The notes beneath the pieces were generated by a model, which worked only from the letters and a program-made list of their open reading frames with translations, was not told the DNA's origin and did no database searches. The translations under genes and the position numbers were made by a program. This document shows, piece by piece, positions 1 through 9,052 of a DNA stretch of 64,000 nucleotides. The stretch covers positions 1 through 64,000 of the forward strand of contig NZ_VSLD01000006.1 in assembly GCF_008107445.1 (NCBI RefSeq), given 5' to 3'. Position 1 is the first letter of the stretch. Every line of letters begins with the position of its first letter. This stretch comes from Arthrobacter echini (lineage in GTDB: Bacteria; Actinomycetota; Actinomycetes; Actinomycetales; Micrococcaceae).

Positions 1-1
1 G

Positions 2-120
2 GTTACGGCGGTCATAGCGTGGAGGAAACGCCCGGTCCCATTCCGAACCCGGAAGCTAAGACCCACAGCGCCGATGGTACTGCACCCGAGAGAGTGTGGG
101 AGAGTAGGACACCGCCGGAC
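2..120 (+). rRNA. rrf: 5S ribosomal RNA
   Basis: The sequence matches a bacterial 5S rRNA over its whole length. The closing helix is visible as CGGCGGT near position 6 pairing with ACCGCCG at 111-117. The conserved internal block CCCATTCCGAACCCGG and the GAAGCTAAG segment are present. A strong hairpin follows, so this is the last gene of an rRNA operon whose 16S and 23S genes lie left of the window. The exact ends are uncertain by a few bases. Confidence 0.95.
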
Positions 121-131
121 AACCACACAAC

Positions 132-163
132 GAGGGCCCCCCACCACCAGGTGAGGGGCCCTC
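132..163 (+). terminator. rRNA operon terminator hairpin
   Basis: A 9-bp GC-rich stem (132-140 with 155-163), extended by a few inner pairs, lies 12 bases after the 5S gene. There is no long T-run, which is common for actinobacterial terminators. Position supports termination of the rRNA operon. Confidence 0.75.
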
Positions 164-201
164 GCCCATTAACCCCCACACCCCACCGGTAAGGTCGGAA
201 C

Positions 202-735
202 ATGAGTGGATTGTTCTCGCATGCAGGCGAGCCAGCCGATGATTCCACGGGCCGGCCGGATCTTCGCGCCGAGGTGACGGTTCCGGCTCCACAGGATCAT
301 GCCTGGGCAGGCCTGACTGAACACCTGCACCTCTGGTGGCCCGCAGCCGAGCTGAGCAGGTGGGGTGGCGACAGTTTTTTCGACCTCGAGGACAACGCGC
401 TGGTCGAGACTTCGGCGCAGGATGACGAGAACGTCTGGGGTGAAGTCACCGATGGACTGCCGGGCAAGTGGCTCTCGCTCACCTGGAGGCATGCCGGCTC
501 CCATTCCGTGACGCGACTCCTGCTGGCGATGGATGTGAAGCAGAGTGGCGTCCACGACGAGCGCAAATCCTCGACCTGGGACAACGGAGGGGCGGACGTC
601 GAAGCGCCGGGCTCGGTGCTCACGATCACCCATGGCGGGTGGACCCGCTCAGATCCGGACGACCTGTACGAGTTCTACCGCACATTCTGGCCGGAGGCGC
701 TCGGCTGCTATTTCCGCTTCATGGGCGGCTCGTGA
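202..735 (+). CDS. SRPBCC-like (AHSA1/polyketide-cyclase type) protein
   Basis: 177 residues. The pattern of an N-terminal PAPQDHAW segment, a central GEV...LSLTWRH strand and a C-terminal YEFYRTFWPEAL helix resembles START/SRPBCC lipid- or ligand-binding folds, which form a deep hydrophobic cavity. No signal peptide or membrane segment is seen, so it is probably cytoplasmic. The ligand cannot be predicted. Its stop overlaps the start of the next gene (ATGA at 735), so the two are probably translated together. The family call rests on overall pattern rather than a sharp motif. Confidence 0.7.
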   Translation: MSGLFSHAGEPADDSTGRPDLRAEVTVPAPQDHAWAGLTEHLHLWWPAAELSRWGGDSFFDLEDNALVETSAQDDENVWGEVTDGLPGKWLSLTWRHAGSHSVTRLLLAMDVKQSGVHDERKSSTWDNGGADVEAPGSVLTITHGGWTRSDPDDLYEFYRTFWPEALGCYFRFMGGS

Positions 736-2099
736 TGGACGGGATGCTCCTAGCCGAGCTGCAGTCAGTCGTTCCCGGGCGCGTGTCGACCGCCACGGAG
801 ACCCTCGACCGGTACTCGCGGGATCAGGGACCGCTGCTGAGCCCGGCGCTGCCCGTCGCCGTCGTGCGTGCCCGCACTGTTGAGGACGTCCAGGAACTCC
901 TGCGGTGGGCGACCCGGCACGGTGTGCCCATCGTGAGTAGGGGTGCCGGTTCCGGTGTGTCCGGTGGAGCCCACGCGACCGACGGATGTGTGGTCCTGTC
1001 CCTCGAGGACATGAACCGGATCGTCGCCATCACTCCTGATGACGAAACGGCCGTCGTCGAACCCGGTGTGATCAATGGCGAGCTTAACGACGCGGTGGCC
1101 GAGCACGGGCTGATGTACGCCCCCGATCCCGCGAGCTATCGATGGTCGACCATCGGCGGCAATGTGGCGACCAACGCGGGTGGGTTGCGCTGCGCCAAGT
1201 ACGGGGTCACCCGGGAATCCGTGCTGGCCCTCGACGTGGTTCTCGCGGACGGAACGCTCGTTTCCGTGGGGCATCGTCCGTTCAAGGGCGTGGCAGGCTA
1301 CGATCTGGCGGCACTCATGACCGGCTCCGAAGGGACCCTGGGGGTGATCGTGGGAATCACGGTCCGGCTCCGCTATCTACCGCACGCCGTCCACACACTC
1401 GCCGCCTTCTTCGAGGACTTCCCGAAGGCCGCGGAGGGCGTGCTTGCGATCGGACGTGCTCGAGTCCAGCCGGCCATCCTGGAGCTCCTCGACGGGCGGA
1501 CGCTGGAGGCGCTCGACGGCGCCCACGGATCAGAGCTGCGTCGCCGCGGGGGAGCGCTGCTCCTGGTCCAGACGGACGGGTACGGTGCCGCAGCCGAGGC
1601 CGACGTGATCAGAGCGGCGCTGACCGAGCTGGGAGCAGTGGTGAACCAGGAGGATTCCGCCGAGGCCGAACAGCTCGTCGACCTGCGCCGCCACAGCAGG
1701 GGCGACAGCGTGGACGATCTGTATCGGGTGGGGGAGGATGTCGCTGTGCCGAAGTCCCGGCTCGTACCCTATGTGGCCGCTCTGGAGGCCATGGCGCAGA
1801 AACACCGTGTGCAGTTGAAGGTAGTCGCGCACGCAGGTGACGGCAATCTGCATCCCACCTTCTGGGTGGACCGCTCCGAGGGGGCACAGGGCCTGGAGCG
1901 ACTCGAGGAAGCTCTCGACGAATCCGTACGGTCCGCGCTGGAGTTCGGCGGAACGATCACCGGAGAACACGGTGTGGGGCAGTACAAGCAGCGCTGGTTG
2001 GCCTGGGAGCAGTCCACGGAGGTCCTCGATCTCCAGTCCGGGATCAAGCGGCTGTTCGACCCCCTGGGCATCCTCAATCCGGGGAAGGCCATCGGCTGA
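735..2099 (+). CDS. FAD-linked oxidase, GlcD/D-lactate dehydrogenase type
   Basis: 454 residues, the usual length for GlcD-like enzymes. It is expected to oxidise a 2-hydroxy acid such as glycolate or D-lactate using FAD. The N-terminal FAD_binding_4 domain (about residues 38-175) carries the PIVSRGAGSGVSGG segment and the STIGGNVATNAGG loop that hold FAD. The C-terminal FAD-oxidase_C half ends in a characteristic HAGDGNLHP...TGEHGVG...LDPLGILNPGK pattern. The ATG at 735 overlaps the previous stop; the frame stays open upstream, but that part overlaps the SRPBCC gene and lacks support. No GlcE/GlcF partner lies next to it, so the substrate and electron acceptor are unknown. Confidence 0.88.
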   Translation: MDGMLLAELQSVVPGRVSTATETLDRYSRDQGPLLSPALPVAVVRARTVEDVQELLRWATRHGVPIVSRGAGSGVSGGAHATDGCVVLSLEDMNRIVAITPDDETAVVEPGVINGELNDAVAEHGLMYAPDPASYRWSTIGGNVATNAGGLRCAKYGVTRESVLALDVVLADGTLVSVGHRPFKGVAGYDLAALMTGSEGTLGVIVGITVRLRYLPHAVHTLAAFFEDFPKAAEGVLAIGRARVQPAILELLDGRTLEALDGAHGSELRRRGGALLLVQTDGYGAAAEADVIRAALTELGAVVNQEDSAEAEQLVDLRRHSRGDSVDDLYRVGEDVAVPKSRLVPYVAALEAMAQKHRVQLKVVAHAGDGNLHPTFWVDRSEGAQGLERLEEALDESVRSALEFGGTITGEHGVGQYKQRWLAWEQSTEVLDLQSGIKRLFDPLGILNPGKAIG

Positions 2100-2216
2100 C
2101 AGCCGGTCGGCCGCGCGGTGACCGATCCAGCGTGGGACCGGCTGCTGTCGGGTGATACTCTCGACGACATTGCCGGATTACACCGGCGCGTTCATCGACT
2201 TCTTCTCGGGGGCATC

Positions 2217-2690
2217 ATGAGTGACAACACGCCAGGATCACAGGGCAGCTCGCCGTACGGTCAGAACCAGCCCCGGTACGGAGAGCAGAGCGCCTCGCCG
2301 TACGGTGGGCAGAACACCTCGCCGTACGGACAACAGGACCCAGGAATGGCCCCCTCGCCCTACGGACAGCAGACCCCGCAGGGTGCGCCGACAGACAATC
2401 CGGGCAGGGTTCTGGGGATCGTGGGATTCATCCTGGCGATCTTCATCGCCCCGGTCGGGCTGATCATCAGCATCATCGCGTTCGTGAAGTCGCGGAAAGC
2501 CGGGATGGGCAACGGTCTTGCTCTCGCGGGCATCATCATCGGCGCACTCTTCACGATCCTCGGCGTGCTGGGTGCAATCGCACTGGGGGCCTTCGTCAAC
2601 GAGTTCGCGCAGCAGTTCCTCAATGCGTGTGAAGGGCTACCGTCGGGAACCTCGGTCACCGTGCAGGGCGCTCCCACGGAATGCCCGTAA
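2217..2690 (+). CDS. Small DUF4190-type membrane protein with SPYG repeats
   Basis: 157 residues. The first 60 are disordered and rich in Gly, Gln, Ser and Pro, with four SPYG tetrapeptides at about 12, 27, 35 and 47. Two hydrophobic helices follow (about 65-90 and 100-126) separated by a short KSRKAGMGNG loop, the hallmark of DUF4190 proteins. A short tail contains two cysteines. It is a membrane protein of unknown function; such proteins are common and multi-copy in actinobacteria. The ATG at 2217 follows a TCGGGGG-like ribosome site; an upstream GTG in frame (2118) would add a non-conserved leader. A bidirectional hairpin follows. Confidence 0.85.
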   Translation: MSDNTPGSQGSSPYGQNQPRYGEQSASPYGGQNTSPYGQQDPGMAPSPYGQQTPQGAPTDNPGRVLGIVGFILAIFIAPVGLIISIIAFVKSRKAGMGNGLALAGIIIGALFTILGVLGAIALGAFVNEFAQQFLNACEGLPSGTSVTVQGAPTECP

Positions 2691-2704
2691 TTCCGTGTCG
2701 AGGT

Positions 2705-2736
2705 AAGGGCCGGCAGCCACGAGGCTGCCGGCCCTT
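2705..2736. terminator. Bidirectional terminator hairpin
   Basis: A near-perfect 14-bp GC-rich stem (2705-2718 with 2723-2736, loop ACGA) sits between two convergent genes and is followed by a short T-rich stretch on the plus strand. It can serve both the DUF4190 gene and the DUF4032 gene. Confidence 0.85.
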
Positions 2737-2747
2737 CTCATGATTGC

Positions 2748-4109
2748 CTAGCTGCCCTCGTGCTCCGACTCGTCGTCGATCCCGATGGTCCTGGCATCCG
2801 CCGTGAGCATGATTTCCGCCTCGTCGCGGCGGTGCCGGAGTTCGTTGTCGAGGTACGACTGGACTGCCTCGGCCATCGGCACGTTCCGGTCCTCGCGCTC
2901 GGACATGTACCACCGGTGTTCGAGGACCTCGTGGACGACCTCTGCCGGTTCGAGCTTTCCACCCAGGTCACGGGGTACCGCCCTGACGATCGGCTCGAAG
3001 ACCTCGCTGACCCACAGATGCGCACTGTAGTCCTCGTCCATGTGGGGGTTGTTGTCCACCCGGTAGGCATCCATGTCGTTGAGCAACCGCCGTGCCTGGT
3101 TCTGCTGGGCATCGAGCCCGGTGAGCCTGAGCAGGCGGCGGCTGTGGTGGCCGGCGTCGACCACCTTCGGTTGCAGCTGGATCTGGGTCCCGTTCGCCGC
3201 AGTCCTGATGGCGTACTCCTCGACGTCGAACCCGAGCTCGTTCAGGCGGCGGATGCGTGCGCCCACGCGCCAGCGTTCGCCGAGCTCGAAAGACTCCTTC
3301 TCGGTGAGTTCGCTCCAGAGGCGGCGGTAGCTGTCCATGATGAGCTCGCTCGTCGCGAGCGGATCCACCTTCTCCTCGATGAGACCACCCTCGGCGAGAT
3401 CCATCAGCTCGCCGGCAATGTTGACGCGTGCTATCTCGAGATCGTACTCACGCTGGCCCACCGAGAGCTCGGGGTAGAGCTCGCCCGTCTCGGCATCCAC
3501 CAGATAGGCCGCGAACGACCCGGCGTCGCGGCGGAAGAGCGTATTCGAGAGCGAGACGTCGCCCCAGTAGAAACCGACCAGGTGCAGCCGCACGAGGAGC
3601 AACGCCTGGGCGTCGATCAGGCGGGTCAGGGTGTCACGGCGGAGCGTCTGCGAGAACAGTGCCCGGTACGGGAGGGAGAACTTCAGATGCCGCGTCACGA
3701 GCACGGGATCGAGCTCCTCACCCTCCGGGGTGGACCGGCCGGAGATGACGGCCACCGGCTCCACGCACGGAATGTCGAGACGCTGCAATTTCCGCAGCAT
3801 GTGGTACTCGTGGCGGGCGATGTGCTCACCCGTCTCCTTGACGGCGATGACGGAGCCGCCGAAGTGGGCGAAGCGCACCACGTGACGGGAGATCCCGCGG
3901 GGCAGGGCCGCGAGAGCACTGGCGGGCCACTGCTCGAGCGCGACGTGCCAGGGCAGATCCAGCAGCTCGGGATCCGTTGCGGCAGCGGTGATGTCGAGGG
4001 AGCCCAAGCCGGAGGCCTCGGCCGACGTTGCGCGGACCCGCGGCAGCTTGCCGGTCTGGGTGTAGTCCGTCGGCTCGTCACGCCACTGGGCGTCAGGGGT
4101 CTCGCTCAT
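2748..4109 (-). CDS. DUF4032 protein with kinase-like catalytic residues
   Basis: 453 residues, matching the DUF4032 family of actinobacteria, whose function is not established. A kinase-like fold is suggested by an ordered set of residues: Lys91 in IAVKE, Glu101 in the following helix, a catalytic-loop-like segment at 182-191 (W-G-D184-V-S-L-S-N189) and Asp205 in LVDAE where a kinase would have DFG. The C-terminal half (about 330-450) is the DUF4032-specific region. No membrane segment is seen. Translation starts at an ATG preceded by GGAAGG; a longer reading frame upstream has no ribosome site. It lies 165 bases downstream of the ABC ATPase gene on the same strand, so co-expression is possible. 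Its substrate, lipid, sugar or protein, is unknown. Confidence 0.8.
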   Translation of the reverse strand: MSETPDAQWRDEPTDYTQTGKLPRVRATSAEASGLGSLDITAAATDPELLDLPWHVALEQWPASALAALPRGISRHVVRFAHFGGSVIAVKETGEHIARHEYHMLRKLQRLDIPCVEPVAVISGRSTPEGEELDPVLVTRHLKFSLPYRALFSQTLRRDTLTRLIDAQALLLVRLHLVGFYWGDVSLSNTLFRRDAGSFAAYLVDAETGELYPELSVGQREYDLEIARVNIAGELMDLAEGGLIEEKVDPLATSELIMDSYRRLWSELTEKESFELGERWRVGARIRRLNELGFDVEEYAIRTAANGTQIQLQPKVVDAGHHSRRLLRLTGLDAQQNQARRLLNDMDAYRVDNNPHMDEDYSAHLWVSEVFEPIVRAVPRDLGGKLEPAEVVHEVLEHRWYMSEREDRNVPMAEAVQSYLDNELRHRRDEAEIMLTADARTIGIDDESEHEGS

Positions 4110-4164
4110 GGTGCTGCCTTCCGGGCTGACGGGAGTGGGGTGCTGCAAGCGTAGCTCCACTCCC

Positions 4165-4223
4165 GACGACGGCGGGGGCTGCAGGGCGCGGACAGACAAC
4201 GGCGGGGGCTGCCGGGTGCGGAA
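4165..4223. repeat. Two tandem ~30-bp imperfect repeats
   Basis: Two adjacent copies (4165-4193 and 4195-4223) share ACGGCGGGGGCTGC and a following GCGGA. The same core reappears in inverted orientation at 4236-4250, so both copies can pair with it. Confidence 0.7.
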
Positions 4224-4250
4224 GATGCCCGTTGAACCCCCGCCGTCGTC
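4195..4250 (-). terminator. Terminator of the ABC ATPase gene
   Basis: Inverted arms at 4236-4250 and 4195-4209 (or alternatively 4165-4179) can form a GC-rich stem just past the stop of the minus-strand ABC ATPase gene. Having two alternative downstream arms is unusual. Confidence 0.6.
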
Positions 4251-4274
4251 GTTGCGATGGCGTCCGCGGGAGGA

Positions 4275-5363
<1,089 letters not shown>

Positions 5364-5477
5364 GATGGGTTCCTTTTCACGGGCAGGTACGTGCCCGACG
5401 ATCCGTAGTGAATGGAGGATATTCAGTTGTGGCGCGGCGCCAGAAACGCTGACCCACGCCTGCGCAGTATGGCACGT

Positions 5478-6260
5478 TCAGTCTCGGGGCGCACCGGTGT
5501 CGCGCAGCCGGACGAGGGTCTGGAGCACCTCCGAGAAGGCAGCCGGGTCCTCGACGGTGAAGCTCGCGGCGGTGTCTCCCGAGCCGATCCTGACGCCGAG
5601 GTCGTCCGGCCCGAGCGTGCGGTGGGCGTCCTCGTCCGTGACGTCGTCGCCCGCGAAGAAGACCGCCGTCGCTCCGGATTCCTGGCGGAGCAGGGCGAGG
5701 CCCTGGCCCTTGTCCGCTCTCAGTACCGAGGCCTCCAGGACACGCTTGCCCTCGCTGATACTCAGGCCGTGCAGCGCGGCCAGAGCGGTACGCGCCGCGT
5801 CGACGGCCGCTGCCGCCACGGCGTCGTCCGCCGTACGGGTGTGGAGCACGACGCCGGCCGGCTTGAACTCGACGTGCGTGCCCGTGTGGGCGGCGGCAAC
5901 GCGTTCGACCACGGACACCGCCCGGGCGAGCAGCTCCGTCTGTTCGTCCGTCAGGGACAGCGGGGCGGCTCCCGGCCCTGTCCACGCCTCCGCGCCGTGA
6001 CTGCCGATCAGCATCGTCTCGGGGGGAGGATCCGCGACCGTGCGGAGGCTCTCCAGCGCGCGACCTGAGATCAGCGCCGTCGTCGTCCCCGGAAGCCGGG
6101 TCAGCGCGCGCAGGGCCGTGGCCGATGCGGGTAGCGCGCGTGCGTCCTCGGCACGTTCCACCAGCGGCGCGAGGGTGCCGTCGAAGTCGAGCGCCACGAG
6201 CAGGTGCTCGGTTCCGGCGAGGGTGCGCAGTGCGGAGTCCAGGTTCGGCTCAAGCGTCAT
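5478..6260 (-). CDS. otsB: Trehalose-6-phosphate phosphatase
   Basis: 260 residues, a HAD-superfamily phosphatase that removes phosphate from trehalose-6-phosphate in the second step of trehalose synthesis. The nucleophile motif DFDGTLAPL is near residue 25, the ISGR motif II lies near 65, GSHGAE follows, and the metal-binding GDDVTDEDAH motif is near 215. The gene overlaps the end of otsA by 11 bases, so the two are translationally coupled. Trehalose acts as a compatible solute and cell-envelope precursor in actinobacteria. Confidence 0.95.
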   Translation of the reverse strand: MTLEPNLDSALRTLAGTEHLLVALDFDGTLAPLVERAEDARALPASATALRALTRLPGTTTALISGRALESLRTVADPPPETMLIGSHGAEAWTGPGAAPLSLTDEQTELLARAVSVVERVAAAHTGTHVEFKPAGVVLHTRTADDAVAAAAVDAARTALAALHGLSISEGKRVLEASVLRADKGQGLALLRQESGATAVFFAGDDVTDEDAHRTLGPDDLGVRIGSGDTAASFTVEDPAAFSEVLQTLVRLRDTGAPRD

Positions 6261-7746
6261 GACGACCTCCCCCCTGCAGCGCGTCGAGGAAGGAGCGGGA
6301 CCACTGTTCGACGTCGTTCTGGACCACCTGCCGGCGCATGAGCCTCATGCGTCGCGTGGCCTCCGTGCGCGGCATCTCGACAGCCTGGACGATGGCGCTC
6401 TTGAGGCCGTCGATGTCGTGCGGATTGACGAGGATCGCCTGGCGCAGGGTGTCGGCCGCGCCCGCGAACTCGCTGAGGACCAGCGTGCCGGTGTTCCCGG
6501 TGCGGGCTGCCACGTACTCCTTCGCCACGAGGTTCATGCCGTCGCGGAGCGCGGTGACGAGCATGACGTCGGCGGCCAGGTACAGCGCCACCATCTCCTC
6601 CACCGGGTAGCTGTGGTGGAGATAGCGGATCGCCGTGTTCTTCATGGTGTCGTGCGTGCCGTTGATCCTGCCGACGGCGCCCTCGATGTCCTCCCGCAGC
6701 AGCCTGTACTGCTCCACGCGCTCGCGGCTGGGACTGGCCACCTGGATGAGGGCCGCGTCCTCGACGGTGATGGACCCGTCCTCGAGCAGCTCCCCGTAGG
6801 CCTTGAGCCGATGGCCGATTCCCTTGGTGTAGTCGAGCCGGTCGACGCCGAGGAGCACGTGCCGCGGGTCCCCGAGCTCGCGCCGGATCTCCTTCGAGCG
6901 CTCGATCACGTCGGGACGCTGCGCCAGCTCGGCGATCGATGCGGTGTCGATGGAGATGGGGAAGGCTTCGGCACGCGAGGCGTAGGCCGGGGCGCCGTTC
7001 TCGCCCGCAGGTACCTGGACCTGCTGGGATTTGATCGCGTAGCCGGTGAAGCGGCGCACGCAGCGCAGGAAGTTGCTGGCGTCACTCGGGCGTTGGAAGC
7101 CGATGAGATCCGCGCCGAGGAGCCCCTCGATCACCTGGCGCCGCCACGGCAGCTGCGCATAGATCTCGAGCGGAGGGAAGGGGATGTGGTTGAAGAAGCC
7201 GATACGGAGATCGGGCCGGGCCTGCCGCAGCAGCCGAGGGACCAGCTGTAGCTGGTAGTCCTGCACCCACACGGTGGCGCCCTCCGCCGCCACGGAGGCC
7301 GCCGCGGCCGCGAAGCGCTCGTTCACGCGCTGGTAGGAGTCCCACCAGGTGCGGTGGAACTCCGGGGACGCGATGACGTCGTGGTAGAGCGGCCACAGCG
7401 TCGCATTGGAGAAGCCCTCGTAGTACAGCTCCACCTCCTCGTCACTCAGCGGTACGGGGACCAGCCGCATGTTCGCTTCGTCGAAGGGTTCAAGAGTCTC
7501 GTCGGGAGCACCGTGCCAGCCCACCCAGGCGCCGTCGGCCTTCGCCATGACCGGGGCCAGCGCCGTCACCAGGCCGCCGGGGGAGCGCCTCCACGAGCTC
7601 TCGCCGTGCTCGTCGACGACGCGGTCCACGGCCAGACGATTCGAGACGACGATGAAATCGAACTCACCGAACTCGCCGTCCATGGAGAACGAGGGCGCGA
7701 CCCCCGGAGTGGTCGAAGGCTGTGCTGCACTCAAAACTGGCTCCAT
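6250..7746 (-). CDS. otsA: Trehalose-6-phosphate synthase
   Basis: 498 residues, a GT20 glycosyltransferase making trehalose-6-phosphate from a nucleotide-glucose donor and glucose-6-phosphate. Family landmarks are visible: VVSNRLAV near the N-terminus, the SPGGLVTAL loop, WVQDYQL, the FNHIPFPP...LPWR stretch, VDRLDYTKGI and DGMNLVAKEYVA near the C-terminus. I choose the ATG at 7746, which follows AGGAG about 13 bases upstream; the frame remains open further left but there overlaps the promoter region of a divergent gene. The N-terminal 25 residues look non-conserved, so a start at Met22 (MDGEFGEFDF) is also possible. Confidence 0.95.
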   Translation of the reverse strand: MEPVLSAAQPSTTPGVAPSFSMDGEFGEFDFIVVSNRLAVDRVVDEHGESSWRRSPGGLVTALAPVMAKADGAWVGWHGAPDETLEPFDEANMRLVPVPLSDEEVELYYEGFSNATLWPLYHDVIASPEFHRTWWDSYQRVNERFAAAAASVAAEGATVWVQDYQLQLVPRLLRQARPDLRIGFFNHIPFPPLEIYAQLPWRRQVIEGLLGADLIGFQRPSDASNFLRCVRRFTGYAIKSQQVQVPAGENGAPAYASRAEAFPISIDTASIAELAQRPDVIERSKEIRRELGDPRHVLLGVDRLDYTKGIGHRLKAYGELLEDGSITVEDAALIQVASPSRERVEQYRLLREDIEGAVGRINGTHDTMKNTAIRYLHHSYPVEEMVALYLAADVMLVTALRDGMNLVAKEYVAARTGNTGTLVLSEFAGAADTLRQAILVNPHDIDGLKSAIVQAVEMPRTEATRRMRLMRRQVVQNDVEQWSRSFLDALQGGGRHDA

Positions 7747-7830
7747 CGCAGTAGGTGGTCTCCTGATCGACTCTATCCGCTCCGGTCCTTGCCGGGTGGG
7801 GCGGGCTCCGCCCGCTGCGCGGCCGGTCGA

Positions 7831-7836
7831 TAGGCT
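7831..7836 (+). promoter_or_regulatory. Candidate -10 box (TAGGCT)
   Basis: TAGGCT lies 38 bases before the thioredoxin-domain gene and fits the loose actinobacterial -10 pattern TANNNT. No clear -35 box is visible. Confidence 0.35.
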
Positions 7837-7874
7837 GGACCCCAAGAGATCAGCACCGCCGACGAAGAGGACCA

Positions 7875-8735
7875 ATGGCCCCCGCCTCCGCCCGCAGGCC
7901 CACGAAAGCCGAACGCACAGCAGCAGCCCGGGAGCGCGAGCGGCTGGCACGCGAGGAACAGCAGCGCAGGGCCCGTCGCAACGGGTTGCTCGCCAAGTGG
8001 GGCGTGGTGGTGGCCGTCCTGGTCATCGTGGCGGTCATCGCCGTCGTCGTGGTGAATACCGTGCGCGGGCGGGTCCCGGACGCAGGGCCCGCTCCGCGGG
8101 GCGGCAACGAGCAGGGCGGCATCACCCTGGTGTCGCCGACCGAGCTGGAATCCACGCAGACCGAGGACGTGGACCTCGCGGTGCTGCCGGACGAGCCGGC
8201 CGACCCCGGTACCATTCCCGATGGCGTCGGGGCGAGCGGCGACGGCCCCCTGCAGGTGGTCGCCTACGTGGACGTCAACTGTGTATTCTGCGCCGACTTC
8301 GAGACCCGCCACGCCGAGCAGATCCGGCGTTGGCTCGACGCCGGTGACATCACCCTCGAGTACCGGACGGTCGCGTACCTCGACCGGAACAGCAGCACCG
8401 ACTTCTCCTCCCGCGGCGCCAACGCCGCCGCCTGCGTCGCGGATGCCTCGCCGGAGGCCTTCCTCGAGTTCACCCGGCGCGTGTATGAGCATCACGCGGA
8501 GGGTGAACTCGACGACGACGGGCTCCTCGGCCTCGCGGAGGAAGCCGGTGCCGGGGACGTGCGGTCCTGTGTGGAGGACGGGACGTTCCGCCCCTGGGCG
8601 AAGTACACGACGGAGGCGGCGAAGGCATCCGCCATCGGCGGGACGCCCACGGTCTACGTGGACGGGGAGAACGTGGAGAATGCCGTCTCGGACTTCGAAC
8701 AGGTGGTGCAGAACCAGCTGGACGCCCGCGGCTGA
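7875..8735 (+). CDS. Membrane-anchored DsbA-like thioredoxin-domain protein
   Basis: 286 residues. A charged, helical N-terminal segment (1-38, rich in Ala/Arg/Glu) precedes one transmembrane helix (about 42-62). The rest is outside the membrane: a linker (63-125) and a DsbA/DSBA_4-type thioredoxin domain with active site C136-V-F-C139 and the cis-proline loop GGTPTVYVDG near 255. It probably forms or shuffles disulfide bonds in exported proteins. It is divergent from otsA. The oxidase that would recycle it (VKOR or DsbB) is not in the window. Confidence 0.87.
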   Translation: MAPASARRPTKAERTAAARERERLAREEQQRRARRNGLLAKWGVVVAVLVIVAVIAVVVVNTVRGRVPDAGPAPRGGNEQGGITLVSPTELESTQTEDVDLAVLPDEPADPGTIPDGVGASGDGPLQVVAYVDVNCVFCADFETRHAEQIRRWLDAGDITLEYRTVAYLDRNSSTDFSSRGANAAACVADASPEAFLEFTRRVYEHHAEGELDDDGLLGLAEEAGAGDVRSCVEDGTFRPWAKYTTEAAKASAIGGTPTVYVDGENVENAVSDFEQVVQNQLDARG

Positions 8736-8760
8736 TTTCCCGGCGCGCGCGGGGCTGGGC

Positions 8761-8766
8761 TAATCT
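8761..8766 (+). promoter_or_regulatory. Candidate -10 box of tRNA-Thr (TAATCT)
   Basis: TAATCT inside the 9-mer CTAATCTTG lies about 55 bases upstream of the tRNA. The same 9-mer occurs before the IdeR-like gene and fdhD. No -35 match is evident. Confidence 0.45.
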
Positions 8767-8821
8767 TGTGAGGCGCTCGATCCCGCACGGGAACGACGGC
8801 GCCAGCTGGCCCGGCCAGTGC

Positions 8822-8895
8822 GCCTCCTTAGCTCAGTTGGCCAGAGCACCGCTCTTGTAAAGCGGGGGTCGTCGGTTCGAATCCGACAGGAGGCT
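8822..8895 (+). tRNA. tRNA-Thr (anticodon TGT)
   Basis: A complete 74-nt cloverleaf. The acceptor stem pairs GCCTCCT with AGGAGGC, the anticodon stem is CCGCT/AGCGG around loop CTTGTAA (anticodon TGT at 8856-8858), and the T-arm contains GGTTCGAATCC. CCA is not encoded. It reads ACA threonine codons, and by wobble others. Confidence 0.97.
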
Positions 8896-9052
8896 CCGAA
8901 CCCGGCTGGGTGCAGGCACAGCATCGGAAGGACCCTTCGGCGACGTACTCCCAGAGGGATTTCTCCTCGTCCCGCAGCAGTCCCTACAGTGACGGCATGA
9001 GTTCGCCAGCCGCGATGGCACCGGGGGTCGCCGGGCAGGGCCTCCTTCTGCC

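Noticed and set aside
2760-4154. A 464-codon plus-strand frame opposite the DUF4032 gene
   Set aside because: Antisense shadow; the minus-strand frame has the conserved domain, a ribosome site and a terminator.
8822-9052. Possible integration site at the 3' end of tRNA-Thr
   Set aside because: No integrase, no repeated tRNA end and ordinary chromosomal genes on both sides.
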